A stretch of DNA of 64,000 nucleotides from Hydrogeniiclostridium mannosilyticum (GCF_003268275.1 NZ_QLYR01000011.1:33249-97248); one strand, 5' to 3'. Shown: positions 53,185 to 61,608, counted from the stretch's first letter. Translations and numbers: made by a program. The notes: a model not told the origin generated them from the sequence alone.

Positions 53185-53998
53185 TCACCCGAGGGCCACG
53201 TCCAAAATCATCATAATAACAAACCCTGCCAACACGCCAATGGTTCCGGCGTTGCTGTGCTCGCCCAGATGCGCTTCCGGAATCAGCTCCTCAACGACAA
53301 CGTAAATCATGGCTCCGGCGGCGAAGGAAAGGAACCACGGCATCAGCGGCGTGATGGAACCGGCAATCAAAACGGCGAGAATCCCCCCAATGGGCTCGAC
53401 AATGCCGCTGAGAGCGCCCAGGGCAAAGCTTTTTGTTTTGCTGAAGCCCTCCTGGCGCAGGGGCAGGGAGATGGCCGCGCCCTCGGGAAAATTTTGCAGG
53501 CCCATGCCGAGGGAAAGCGCCAGCGCGCTGGCGACGGCAATGCCGGGGGCCGCGGCGCCGGAGACCGCCGTGGCGCTCAGGGCACAGGTCAGCCCAACCG
53601 CCATGCCCTCAGGGATATTGTGCAGAGTGACGGCCAAAACCAGCAGGGTGCTTTTGCCCAGCCCGCTGGGCAGCCCCTCCGCCTCGGCGGAGCCCGGATG
53701 CAGGTGGGGCATCAGGCTGTCCAGAGCAAGCAGGAACAGCGCGCCCAGCAAAAAGCCGCCCGCCGCGGGAATCCAAGGGATTCCTCCCTGCTCCTCAGCC
53801 ATTTCAATGGACGGAATTAGCAGGCTCCAAACGCTGGCCGCAATCATGACACCGGCGGCAAACCCCAGAAAGACGCGCTGAAAGCCAACTTTGATCTCCT
53901 TTTAAAAGAAATACGACAGCGGCGCCGGCGGCGGTGCAAAAAAAGGTGAAGCCGGTACCGGCTAAGCAGTATAGCAGGGCCTGGGTAAGCTGATTCAT
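53185..53998 (-). pseudogene. ZIP-family metal transporter, interrupted by one frameshift
   Basis: The N-terminal part reads from ATG 53998 (MNQLTQALLYCLAGTGFTFF) to AAVVFLLK. The rest lies in another frame and continues VGFQRVFLGFAAGVMIAASVW to the stop at 53185. The break is at the run TTTCTTTTAAAAGGAG (minus strand, around 53893-53905): one base too many or two too few. The remaining protein is intact, including the metal-site helices VTLHNIPEGMAVG and GLQNFPEGAAI of ZIP (ZupT-like) zinc/iron importers, eight helices in total. The corrected length is about 270 residues, as in the family. A homopolymer sequencing error is as likely as a real mutation. The start follows AGGAGG. Confidence 0.82.
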
Positions 53999-54131
53999 CC
54001 TGGTTCCTCCTGTTATTGTTGTTCAAAAGTAAGGTGCTGGGCCGTTGGGCCGCGTTTTTGATTATTTAAAATCAGTATAGCACAATCTCGCACAGGCGGA
54101 AAGAGATGTTTTGTTTAAAAACGGTGTTTGG

Positions 54132-54160
54132 TTGATTCTCTGCGAATGAAATGTTATACT
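54132..54160 (+). promoter_or_regulatory. Promoter of the patatin/MutS-like/tcdA operon
   Basis: TTGATT (54132-54137) and TATACT (54155-54160), 17-bp spacing. Confidence 0.82.
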
Positions 54161-54163
54161 TAT

Positions 54164-54187
54164 TTTTAAAGGGCATGCTCTTTAAAA
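54164..54187. promoter_or_regulatory. Candidate operator at the transcription start
   Basis: 24-bp near-perfect palindrome with arms TTTTAAAG/CTTTAAAA and core GGCATGCT (one G-T), lying just after the -10 box across +1 to about +20. The position suits a repressor; the protein is unknown. Confidence 0.55.
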
Positions 54188-54332
54188 TGGAAAATTTCTG
54201 CCTTGGAGGCATGGAGGCTGTTGGACAAGGTTTGCTGAAACGGCGGAATATATCAGAAAATTCAGTTTCCGTTATTCGTGATATTCGGTCAAGGCCACAT
54301 GCATAGAAAATAAAGTAAAGAGGTTTTTAGCG

Positions 54333-55214
54333 GTGAAAACGGGTTTGGTTTTAGAAGGCGGCGGAATGCGGGGGCTGTATACCGTCGGCGTACTGGATTG
54401 CTTTATGGCGCATCACTTTTATTTAGACTACTCCGTGGGGGTTTCGGCGGGCGCCGCGAACATGGCGTCGTACCTCTCCGGCCAGGAGGGGCGGGGTGTC
54501 CGCGTTAATCTGGATTATCTTGGCGATAAGCGCTATCTCAGTATGTCCAACTTTATACGGGGAAAATCGCTCTTTGGGCTGGACTTTATTTTTGATGAGA
54601 TTCCAAACCGCCTGGATCCGTTCGATTATCAGGCGCTCCAGCGTGCGCCCACGGCGCTGGAGGTCGGTGTGTTTGATATTAATGCCGGTATAACGGATTA
54701 TTTTGGCGCAGAGCACCTGCAAAAAAACTGCGATGTGCTTAAAGCCTCCTCTTCGCTGCCCGTTTTTTCACCGATTGTGCGTTACCAAGGGAAGGAGTAT
54801 CTTGACGGCGGTACGGCGGCTCCGATTCCGTTTGAACGGGCGCTGGAGCAGGGGTGTGAAAAGCTGGTGGTTGTGCTGACGCGTCCGCGCGGGTACCGCA
54901 AGCGTCCCCAGCGGGGAGCGCTGATTTACCGGCGGAAATACCGGGGCTATCCCAAGCTTGTCAAGGCGTTGGATACCCGCCACGAGGTATATAACCGGGC
55001 CCTGGACGCTTTGTCGGAGCTGGAGCGGCAGGGAAAGGCCCTTGTGCTGGCGCCGGGCCGGGTTGTTAAGATGGGGCGCTTTGAGAAGGACCCCCAGGTT
55101 TTGCGCGCGCTCTATCAGCTGGGGCGTGCGGATGCGCAGCAGCTGTTTGACGAACATATCTTACCGGATTTTTTAAAGACCGTGCCGGGCGGTGAAAAAG
55201 GGGGCGCTTTATGA
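54333..55214 (+). CDS. Patatin-like phospholipase
   Basis: 293 residues. The oxyanion-hole GGGMRG (residues 9-14), catalytic Ser in GVSAGA (about 36-41) and the dyad Asp in DGGTAAPIP (about 159-167) are intact, so it should be an active lipid acyl hydrolase of the bacterial YjjU/RssA-like type. No signal peptide. GTG 54333 lies 9 nt after AAAGAGG. Its stop overlaps the start of the MutS-like gene by ATGA. Substrate and role are unknown. Confidence 0.9.
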   Translation: MKTGLVLEGGGMRGLYTVGVLDCFMAHHFYLDYSVGVSAGAANMASYLSGQEGRGVRVNLDYLGDKRYLSMSNFIRGKSLFGLDFIFDEIPNRLDPFDYQALQRAPTALEVGVFDINAGITDYFGAEHLQKNCDVLKASSSLPVFSPIVRYQGKEYLDGGTAAPIPFERALEQGCEKLVVVLTRPRGYRKRPQRGALIYRRKYRGYPKLVKALDTRHEVYNRALDALSELERQGKALVLAPGRVVKMGRFEKDPQVLRALYQLGRADAQQLFDEHILPDFLKTVPGGEKGGAL

Positions 55215-57025
55215 AGCAAGAGGTCTATGCGGCTCAATTGAAGGCGGAACAGGAGCGGGGGCGCCTGCTGGCCCGGCGCTACAACCAGGTCAGCGCGCTG
55301 CGGCTGGTCTGCTTTTTACTGGTGCTTTTTTGCCTTTGCCTGGCCTGGTTTGGCGGGCAGGCATGGGGATATGCGCCTGCGGCTGCGCTGGCGGCGGCTT
55401 TTTTGGGCTTGATGGCCTGCCACCGCCGCGTGGCGCTGAAGCAGGCGTACTGCGCGGCCAGGCGGCAGGTTTTGCAGGGCCTGCTGGCGTGTTTTGACAG
55501 TTCCTGGCACGGCTTTTCCGAGGACGGTACAGCGTTTTTAAACGAAAAGGCCCCTCGCCTGGAGGATTTGGATGTTTTTGGGCCGCGTTCCCTCTACCAA
55601 TATTTGTGCGCGGCGGGTACGCCGATGGGGAAAAGGCTTTTGGCGGAGTGGCTCAGCAGCGACCCTCCCGAGGCAGATGAGCTTCGTGCACGCCAGAAGG
55701 CTGTGGAGGAGCTGGTGGAAAAGGCCGGTTTTTCATTGGAATTGCGGACGCTGCTGCACTTGCTGCGGAATGGAAATGCGGATCTGGCGGCGCAGGAGGA
55801 TTTTTTACAAAAAGCGGTACAGCCTGGGCCGCCGCCCTCCGCGGCCTCCCGGGTGCTGATGTGGGGCCTGCCCGCCCTGACCTGGGTTCTGCTGGGGCTT
55901 TCGCTGGCAGGGCTTATCCCGGCCTTGGTCAGCGCCGCATTTTTGCTGCTGCAGCTGGGGCTTACGCTGTTCTCATACACCCGTCACACAGGAGCGCTGT
56001 CGCCGCTGTTTTCAATAGAACGGGATCTTACTGAATACGAGGCGCTGTTTGTGCTGTTGGAAAAGACGGAATTTCACAGCGCCCTGCTCGCCGGCCACAG
56101 GGCTCATATTGCCGCAGGCGCTGCCAGCGGCTTGAAAAAGCTGCGCACCATCGGCGCTGCCGTCCGGCTCCGGCATAACCCGGTTGCCTATGCGGTGGCG
56201 GCGTCCCTGCTGCTGTGGGACCATCACTGCGCTGCGGCCTTCGCGCGCTGGAAACAGACCTATGGTGCAAGCCTGCGCGGATGGTTTGAGGCTGTGGCTT
56301 GCCTAGAGGCCTGTGTAAGCCTACAGCTTCCTGCGCTCGTCCGGGAGAATGTCTGCTTTCCGGAAATTGTGGACACGGATGAGCCGCTGTTCCGGGCTGA
56401 AGGAATGCGGCATCCGTTGCTGGCAGAGACGGACGCGGTTCCCAACGACGCCGGGCTGGCGCATGGAACCGTAATCATCACGGGTTCCAATATGTCCGGA
56501 AAAACCACTTTTTTGCGGACAATCGGTTTAAATATGGTGCTGGCCTACGCCGGCGCGCCGGTATGTGCGGCTGGGCTGGCGCTCTCCCGGATGAAGCTGT
56601 TTACCTCCATGCGGGTTGAGGATGATGTAAGCCGCGGCATCTCTACCTTTTATGCCGAGCTGCTGCGCATTCGTGCCATGGTGGCTTATCAGAAGGAGAG
56701 AAAGCCGATGATGGCCCTGATCGATGAAATTTTTAAGGGAACAAATTCCGCGGACCGGATCGTCGGCGCAACGGCGGCGGTCAAGAGGCTGTCGTCGTCC
56801 TGGTGCTTGACGCTGGTTTCCACGCATGATTTTGAGCTTTGCGCGTTGGAAAGCGACCCGGTGATCCGGGCGCGAAATTTCCATTTTGAAGAGAGCTACC
56901 AGGGGGATCGGATCTGCTTTGACTACCGCATAAAGGACGGCCGCTGCAGGACGGCAAATGCAAGGCATTTGCTGCGGCTGGTTGGAATTTTACAGGACCA
57001 GCCGGGACAGGAGGGAACAGGCTGA
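55211..57025 (+). CDS. Membrane-bound MutS-family ATPase
   Basis: 604 residues. N-terminal helices (about 30-70) and another pair (about 215-255) place it in the membrane. The C-terminal MutS ABC-type ATPase domain has Walker A ITGSNMSGKTTFLRTIG (about 421-437), DDVSRGISTFYAEL (signature-like, about 475), Walker B MALIDEIFKGTNSADR (about 500-515) and VSTHDFEL. It lacks the mismatch-recognition and connector domains of true MutS, so it is unlikely to repair mismatches. This membrane MutS-like group of Firmicutes and Bacteroidetes has no known role. Coupled to both neighbours (ATGA at the start, TGATG at the end). Confidence 0.88.
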   Translation: MKQEVYAAQLKAEQERGRLLARRYNQVSALRLVCFLLVLFCLCLAWFGGQAWGYAPAAALAAAFLGLMACHRRVALKQAYCAARRQVLQGLLACFDSSWHGFSEDGTAFLNEKAPRLEDLDVFGPRSLYQYLCAAGTPMGKRLLAEWLSSDPPEADELRARQKAVEELVEKAGFSLELRTLLHLLRNGNADLAAQEDFLQKAVQPGPPPSAASRVLMWGLPALTWVLLGLSLAGLIPALVSAAFLLLQLGLTLFSYTRHTGALSPLFSIERDLTEYEALFVLLEKTEFHSALLAGHRAHIAAGAASGLKKLRTIGAAVRLRHNPVAYAVAASLLLWDHHCAAAFARWKQTYGASLRGWFEAVACLEACVSLQLPALVRENVCFPEIVDTDEPLFRAEGMRHPLLAETDAVPNDAGLAHGTVIITGSNMSGKTTFLRTIGLNMVLAYAGAPVCAAGLALSRMKLFTSMRVEDDVSRGISTFYAELLRIRAMVAYQKERKPMMALIDEIFKGTNSADRIVGATAAVKRLSSSWCLTLVSTHDFELCALESDPVIRARNFHFEESYQGDRICFDYRIKDGRCRTANARHLLRLVGILQDQPGQEGTG

Positions 57026-57750
57026 TGCATGAGTTTTCACGGGAGGAGCTGCTCTTTGGCAGCACGGCGATGGAGCGGCTGAAGGAGGCCTCGGTAGCGG
57101 TATTCGGCCTTGGCGGCGTCGGCTCCTACACGGCGGAGGCGCTGGCCCGGGGCGGCGTGGGGCGGCTGGCGCTGGTAGACGGCGACGAAGTGGCGCTGAC
57201 CAATATCAACCGGCAGTTGCTTGCCACCCACCGTACAGTGGGAAGGCGCAAGGTGGACGTTATGGCGGACCGTATTGCAGAGATCAACCCAGCGGCACGC
57301 GTAGAGCGGCGGGATTGCTTTTTATTGGAGGACACCGCCGGGCTTTTTGATTTTTCCACGTTTTCCTATGTGGTCGATGCCGTAGACACGGTTGCAGCAA
57401 AGCTGCTGCTTGCCGAGCGCTGCCAGGCTGCCGGCGTGCCCCTTATCAGCTGCATGGGCACAGGCAATAAGATCGACCCCTGCGCCTTTGAGGTGGCCGA
57501 TATTTATCAGACCTCCGGGTGCCCGCTGGCCCGCGTTATGCGTAGGGAGCTGCGCCGCCGGGGAATTGCCTCGCTGAAGGTGGTTTATTCAAAGGAGGCG
57601 CCCCGGCCGTTCTGCGGGGAAGTATTGGACGGCGCGGAAAAAAAGGGAACGGCGGGGCGTATGGCGCCGGGCAGCTGTTCCTTTGTCCCGCCGGTTGCGG
57701 GCATGATTATGGCCGGGGAGGTCATTAAAGGTATAACTGGAATAGGCTGA
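57025..57750 (+). CDS. tcdA: tRNA threonylcarbamoyladenosine dehydratase
   Basis: 241-residue E1/ThiF-type adenylating enzyme that cyclises t6A37 to ct6A in ANN-decoding tRNAs using ATP. The nucleotide-binding loop VFGLGGVGSYTAEALARGG is at residues 26-44, the adenylation Arg/Asp site in VDGDEVALTNINRQLLA (about 50-66), VVDAVDTVAAK near 119, and SCMGTGNKIDP near 145. The start overlaps the MutS-like stop (TGATG). The GGAGGG ribosome binding site lies inside the preceding gene. Its company with a patatin and a membrane MutS-like gene is unexplained. Confidence 0.93.
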   Translation: MHEFSREELLFGSTAMERLKEASVAVFGLGGVGSYTAEALARGGVGRLALVDGDEVALTNINRQLLATHRTVGRRKVDVMADRIAEINPAARVERRDCFLLEDTAGLFDFSTFSYVVDAVDTVAAKLLLAERCQAAGVPLISCMGTGNKIDPCAFEVADIYQTSGCPLARVMRRELRRRGIASLKVVYSKEAPRPFCGEVLDGAEKKGTAGRMAPGSCSFVPPVAGMIMAGEVIKGITGIG

Positions 57751-57792
57751 ACCCTTCTTTATTTTTCAACGGTTGAAAAAGGAGCGGCCAGC

Positions 57793-57821
57793 TTGACCAT
57801 ACTAGCAATACCGAATAATCT
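57793..57821 (+). promoter_or_regulatory. Possible promoter of rhaD
   Basis: TTGACC (57793-57798) and TAATCT (57816-57821), 17-bp spacing. It would give a leader of about 12 nt containing the ribosome binding site. Confidence 0.5.
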
Positions 57822-57840
57822 TGTAAAAGGAGATGAAGGA

Positions 57841-58662
57841 ATGAGAATTGTTGATGCCGAGTTTGTCCGTGAGTTTATCCGCTTGACGGATGATGGATAC
57901 CGAAAGGGCTGGCATGAGCGCAACGGGGGCAATTTGACCTACCGTGTAAGGCCGGAAGAAGTCGATATCGTGCGTTCCCGTTTTATACCGAGGGAGTGGC
58001 AGCCCATCGGCGTGACCGTCAAAAATCTGGCGGGTGAATTTTTTATTGCAACAGGGAGCGGAAAATTTCTGCGCAATGTCAGTGTAGCGCCGGAGGATAA
58101 TATCGCCTTTACGGAAATTGATGAAAAGGGCGAGAACTACCGTATTGTGTGGGGAATGGATAACGGCGGTACGCCGACGAGCGAGTTCCCCTCTCACCTG
58201 ATGAACCACAGTGTGAAAAAAGAGGTTACAAACGGCGAGCACCACGTCATCTACCATGCGCACCCGCCGAATATTATTGCCCTGACCTATGTGCTGCCGC
58301 TGGAAGATAAGGTGTTTACCCGCGAATTGTGGGAGATGGCCACAGAGTGCCCGGTTGTTTTCCCGCAGGGTGTGGGAGTGCTGGGCTGGATGGTTCCCGG
58401 CCGCGGCGAAATTGCCAAGGCAACCAGTGAACTGATGAAAAAATATAATGTAGCCATTTGGGCGCACCATGGAATGTTCTGCTCCGGCCGCGATTTTGAC
58501 GCGACCTTCGGCTTGATGGACACCGTGGAGAAGTCCGCGGAGATTCTGGTTAAGGTTTTGTCTATGACGGACCACAAACGCCAGACCATCACGACACAAA
58601 ACCTGAAGGATTTGGCGAAGGCCTTTGGCGTAAGGCTGAATGAGGCGTTCTTGGAGGACTGA
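57841..58662 (+). CDS. rhaD: Rhamnulose-1-phosphate aldolase
   Basis: 273-residue class-II zinc aldolase that splits L-rhamnulose-1-phosphate into dihydroxyacetone phosphate and L-lactaldehyde. Zinc ligands are His139 and His141 in YHAHPPN and a third His at 209-210 in AHHGMF; the catalytic Glu is in TNGEHHVI. These match His141, His143 and His212 of the E. coli enzyme. N-terminal RNGGNLTYR and the phosphate-site ATGSGKFL are present. ATG 57841 follows AAAAGGAG by 9 nt; an in-frame extension to 57793 overlaps the promoter. rhaA and rhaB are not nearby. Confidence 0.92.
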   Translation: MRIVDAEFVREFIRLTDDGYRKGWHERNGGNLTYRVRPEEVDIVRSRFIPREWQPIGVTVKNLAGEFFIATGSGKFLRNVSVAPEDNIAFTEIDEKGENYRIVWGMDNGGTPTSEFPSHLMNHSVKKEVTNGEHHVIYHAHPPNIIALTYVLPLEDKVFTRELWEMATECPVVFPQGVGVLGWMVPGRGEIAKATSELMKKYNVAIWAHHGMFCSGRDFDATFGLMDTVEKSAEILVKVLSMTDHKRQTITTQNLKDLAKAFGVRLNEAFLED

Positions 58663-58704
58663 GCCGGGGCCCCGAAGCCCGGCGCTGGAAAGGATTGGGA
58701 CGAT

Positions 58705-59625
58705 TTGGAACAGAAACGTTTTGATGTAATTGTAATCGGCGGCGGCCCGTGCGGCTATACGGCGGCGCTCTACTGTGCCCGTGCGGCGCTGGACTGCCTG
58801 GTGCTGGAGCAGCTCTCGCCCGGCGGACAGATGGGAACCACGGATATCATTGACAATTATCCCGGCTTTCCCCAGGGGGTCAATGGGTTTGACCTAGCGA
58901 TGCAGATGCAGCAGGGCGCGGAGCGCTTCGGCGTTGCCACCAGGCTGGAGGCGGTTGAACGTGTTGAGCTGGAAAACCCGGTGAAGCGGGTGCATACCGC
59001 ACAGAATGCTTATGAGGCGGGCGCGGTTATTCTGGCCATGGGGGCTTCTCCGCGTGAGCTTGGGCTGCCAAATGAACGCAGCCTGCGCGGCAAGGGCGTT
59101 TCCTACTGCGCAACCTGCGACGGAATGTTCTACCGGGATAAAACCGTGGTGGTTGTAGGCGGCGGGGACACCGCGGCCGCGGATGCGGTTTTTCTCTCTA
59201 AAATCTGTAAAAAGGTTTATTTAGTGCACCGGCGCGATGCCCTGCGCGCGTCCAAAGCCTATTTGTCTCCGCTGCAGCGCTGTGAAAACGTGGAATTTGT
59301 GTGGAACACGACGGTGGAAGAAATACTCGCGCAGGAGAAGGTTACCGCTGTCGCTGTTAAAAATGTGAAGAGCGGCACCTATACGATGATTGACTGCGAC
59401 GGCGTGTTTGTGGCGGTGGGCAACGTGCCGAACACGAAGCTTGTTCAGGGCCAGGTGGCCCTGAATGCCGGCGGCTATATTGCTGCCGGTGAGAGCACCA
59501 AGACAAACATACCCGGCGTTTTTGCTGCCGGCGACGTGCGCGAAAAGCCGTTGCGCCAGGTTGTGACTGCTGTTTCAGACGGCGCGGTAGCAGCTAAGTT
59601 TGCCGAGGAGTATTTGTCAGAATAA
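58705..59625 (+). CDS. trxB: Thioredoxin-disulfide reductase
   Basis: 306 residues. The FAD motif VIGGGPCGYTAA starts near residue 10, redox-active CATC is at Cys135/Cys138, the NADPH motif VVVGGGDTAAADA is at about 150-162, and FAD contact AAGDVREKPLRQVVTAVSDGA near 274-294. Reduces thioredoxin with NADPH. Translation starts at TTG 58705, about 10 nt after GGAAAGG; no ATG gives the full FAD motif. In HRRDALRAS, the usual HRRxxxRA NADPH 2'-phosphate site is kept. It is 42 bp after rhaD. Confidence 0.93.
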   Translation: MEQKRFDVIVIGGGPCGYTAALYCARAALDCLVLEQLSPGGQMGTTDIIDNYPGFPQGVNGFDLAMQMQQGAERFGVATRLEAVERVELENPVKRVHTAQNAYEAGAVILAMGASPRELGLPNERSLRGKGVSYCATCDGMFYRDKTVVVVGGGDTAAADAVFLSKICKKVYLVHRRDALRASKAYLSPLQRCENVEFVWNTTVEEILAQEKVTAVAVKNVKSGTYTMIDCDGVFVAVGNVPNTKLVQGQVALNAGGYIAAGESTKTNIPGVFAAGDVREKPLRQVVTAVSDGAVAAKFAEEYLSE

Positions 59626-59673
59626 GGCCGATGCTTTCAGCTTATACCCGGCCTCGCTGTTTTATTTCCATTT

Positions 59674-59730
59674 AGGATGCAGCCAGCCCCCGATGTAGAA
59701 AACCACTACATCGGGGGCTGGCTGCATCCT
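59674..59730. repeat. 25-bp perfect inverted repeat between convergent genes
   Basis: Arms 59674-59698 and 59706-59730 are fully complementary, loop AAAACCA, no U-tract on either side. Same design as 17002-17058 but different sequence. Confidence 0.9.
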
Positions 59731-59834
59731 GGCCGGGCGCTAAGGGGCTACCCGAAAGGTGGCATAAGCGGCGGGTGGAAGTCATACATCTTAGTAGAAT
59801 GGATTATTCTCGCGGACAGCCGCCTCGTACCTGC

Positions 59835-59863
59835 ATAAAAGGGGCCCGGCTTAACCGGACCCC
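59835..59863 (-). terminator. Terminator of the abrB-type gene
   Basis: On the minus strand GGGGTCCGG (59863-59855) pairs with CCGGGCCCC (59849-59841), one U-G pair, loop TTAAG, then TTTTAT. Confidence 0.85.
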
Positions 59864-59931
59864 AAATATCCCTCAGCGGAAAAAAGGAAAGAGGCAGGCG
59901 GGCCGCCGCATGCCTGCATGTGAAAACCGGC

Positions 59932-60183
59932 TCATTCCTCGCCGAGCAGGCTGATCTTCTGAGCGCATTTTTGACAGATGTTGTGGCCCTTGTACGTGAT
60001 GATGTTTTCCATCCCGCCGCAAAAGATACAGGACGGTTCATATTTTTTCAAGATAATATTTGAGCCGTCCACATAAATTTCCATGGGATCATCCGTGTTT
60101 AAATTCAGGGATTTTCTCAAAGAAGTGGGGATAACGATTCGGCCTAATTTGTCAATAGGCCGAAGAATTCCCAATGATTTCAT
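59932..60183 (-). CDS. AbrB/SpoVT-type transition-state regulator with zinc ribbon
   Basis: 83 residues. The N-terminal swapped-hairpin DNA-binding domain reads GILRPIDKLGRIVIPTSLRKSLNLNTDDPMEIYVDG (about 4-40), the AbrB/MazE/SpoVT signature. A C-terminal ribbon with CIFC (about 52-55) and CQKC (about 70-73) likely binds zinc. This compact AbrB-plus-ribbon form is common in Clostridia and usually regulates growth-phase genes. ATG 60183 follows AAAGGA. It has its own strong promoter and terminator. Confidence 0.9.
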   Translation of the reverse strand: MKSLGILRPIDKLGRIVIPTSLRKSLNLNTDDPMEIYVDGSNIILKKYEPSCIFCGGMENIITYKGHNICQKCAQKISLLGEE

Positions 60184-60241
60184 AGTATCCGTGTCCTTTC
60201 TGTTTTAGCATGAAATAGGGATTTTCCAGGTCCTTACATCA

Positions 60242-60270
60242 ATAATAGTAGTTTTTGCCAATTTTGTCAA
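60242..60270 (-). promoter_or_regulatory. Promoter of the abrB-type gene
   Basis: Minus strand: TTGACA (60270-60265) and TATTAT (60247-60242), exactly 17 bp apart. Confidence 0.9.
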
Positions 60271-60397
60271 TATATAGCAATGCAAAAAATAACGGGAAAT
60301 GAATATTTTCTAGATGCACAGATCTTTTTATGCGCTTTATCTGTATATTATGGCGAAAAAAATACAGTTTGTAAACAAAGCGCGAGAGGAGTACGTT

Positions 60398-60466
60398 TTG
60401 TCGGTGAAAAAAAGAAGGTTTGCCGGCCTTTTTTACAATTTGCTCCGGTTTTCAAGGCAGGCCTGA
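60398..60466 (+). CDS. Possible basic 22-residue micro-ORF
   Basis: TTG start 60398 with AGAGGAG about 7 nt upstream, encoding MSVKKRRFAGLFYNLLRF and a few more residues. Strongly basic N-terminus and amphipathic remainder. It ends 39 nt before spmA. No family is known; a leader peptide or chance frame are both possible. Confidence 0.25.
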   Translation: MSVKKRRFAGLFYNLLRFSRQA

Positions 60467-60505
60467 GAAGAAAAGCAAGTATGCGGAAGGGGAGTCGGTC
60501 GTTTT

Positions 60506-61090
60506 ATGCTGAATGCAATCTGGGCTGGAATGATTATTGTCAGCTTGTTCTGCGCGGTGATAACCGGGCGTATGCCGGAGCTGTCCGCCGCTGTATTCCA
60601 GGGCGCACAGTCGGCGGTAGAGTTAATTTTGTCTATGGCGGGGATGATGGCAGCCTGGACCGGCCTGCTGAAAATTGCCGAGTCAGGCGGGCTGACCACC
60701 CTTCTAAGCCGAGCGCTGGGGCCCGTTATCGGGCGATTGTTCCCGGATTGTAAGCAAAAGCCGGAGGCGATGCACGCGGTTTCAATGAATTTAACGGCGA
60801 ACTTTTTGGGCATTGGCAATGCGGCGACGCCAATGGGTATTGCCGCAATGAAGGCTCTGGACAATGGCAGCGGCGCCGCCAGCAATTCGATGGTCCGTTT
60901 TGTGGTGCTGAACACGGCTTCCATTCAGCTGATTCCCACCACCCTGGGAATACTCCGCGCCCAATATGGAGCCCAAGCGCCGTTTGACATCATGCCGGCG
61001 GTGTGGCTGGTTTCCGTTGCGGCGCTTGCGGTTGGACTGCTGGCGGCAGGGATTTTTGAGAAGGGTGGAAACAAGAAGTGGAACAAATAG
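60506..61090 (+). CDS. spmA: Spore maturation protein A (nucleoside-recognition domain)
   Basis: 194-residue membrane protein with the Gate/nucleoside-recognition domain. It includes SMAGMMAAWTGLLKIAESGG (about 43-62), NLTANFLGIGNAATPMGIAAM (about 94-114) and NTASIQLIPTT near 136. With SpmB it is needed for normal dehydration of the spore core in Bacillus and Clostridium. ATG 60506; upstream AAGGGGAG is slightly distant. Overlaps spmB by 13 nt. Confidence 0.92.
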   Translation: MLNAIWAGMIIVSLFCAVITGRMPELSAAVFQGAQSAVELILSMAGMMAAWTGLLKIAESGGLTTLLSRALGPVIGRLFPDCKQKPEAMHAVSMNLTANFLGIGNAATPMGIAAMKALDNGSGAASNSMVRFVVLNTASIQLIPTTLGILRAQYGAQAPFDIMPAVWLVSVAALAVGLLAAGIFEKGGNKKWNK

Positions 61091-61608
61091 GCGTTTGGGT
61101 CGCGCCCGCATTTATTGGGCTTATTTTGGCCTTCGGGCTGCTGAAGCGGGTGCCGGTGTTCGACGCGTTTGTCAGCGGCGCGCGGGAGGGGCTCCGTTCC
61201 TGTGTGTCCATTCTGCCGCCATTGATCGGCCTGATGATGGGCATAACCATGCTGAATGCATCGGGCGCGCTGGATATTTTCTCCTCTTTTTTGTCCCCGG
61301 TGGCCCATGCGCTGGGGCTCCCGGCGGAGGTGCTGCCGCTGGCACTGATCAAGCCTATTTCGGGCAGCGGCTCCACCGCGATTTTAAGCCAGATTTTTAC
61401 CGCTTATGGCCCGGATAGCTGGATTGGCCGGGTTGCATCGGTGATGTCGGCATCTACGGAGACGACGTTTTATTGCATAGCGGTTTACTATGGCGCGGTG
61501 GGCGTCAAAAAGCTGCGCCATACGGTGCCGGCTTCTCTGCTCGCGGATCTAAGCGCTTGCATCGCCTCTGGCCTGGCAGTGTCGGTGTTTTTTCATCAGG
61601 GCGGTTAA
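61078..61608 (+). CDS. spmB: Spore maturation protein B
   Basis: 176 residues, the partner of SpmA, with the same Gate-type fold: FVSGAREGLRSCVSILPPLIGLMMG (about 30-54), LIKPISGSGSTAILSQIF (about 95-112), and SASTETTFYCIAVYYGAVGV near 126-145. GTG 61078 lies inside the spmA end. A sporulation marker showing that the organism belongs to an endospore-forming lineage. Confidence 0.93.
   Translation: MEQIGVWVAPAFIGLILAFGLLKRVPVFDAFVSGAREGLRSCVSILPPLIGLMMGITMLNASGALDIFSSFLSPVAHALGLPAEVLPLALIKPISGSGSTAILSQIFTAYGPDSWIGRVASVMSASTETTFYCIAVYYGAVGVKKLRHTVPASLLADLSACIASGLAVSVFFHQGG

Larger units (their letters stand above)
53999..54332. other. Divergent region, ZIP gene / patatin gene
   Basis: Minus-strand TATACT (54079-54074) with a poor -35 probably serves the ZIP gene. 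The plus promoter and its palindromic operator are listed separately, followed by a leader of about 165 nt with no recognised element. No gene. Confidence 0.55.
59626..59931. other. Region between convergent trxB and the abrB-type gene
   Basis: No gene; a 97-codon minus-strand frame (59748-60041) overlaps the regulator and has no family features. The region contains the 25-bp inverted repeat and the regulator's terminator. Confidence 0.6.
60184..60505. other. Divergent region, abrB-type gene / spmA
   Basis: Contains the abrB-type promoter on the minus strand, a possible plus -10 (TATATT, 60344-60349) without a clear -35, and the micro-ORF listed next. A longer plus-strand frame (60280-60753) overlaps spmA out of frame and is rejected. 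Confidence 0.5.
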
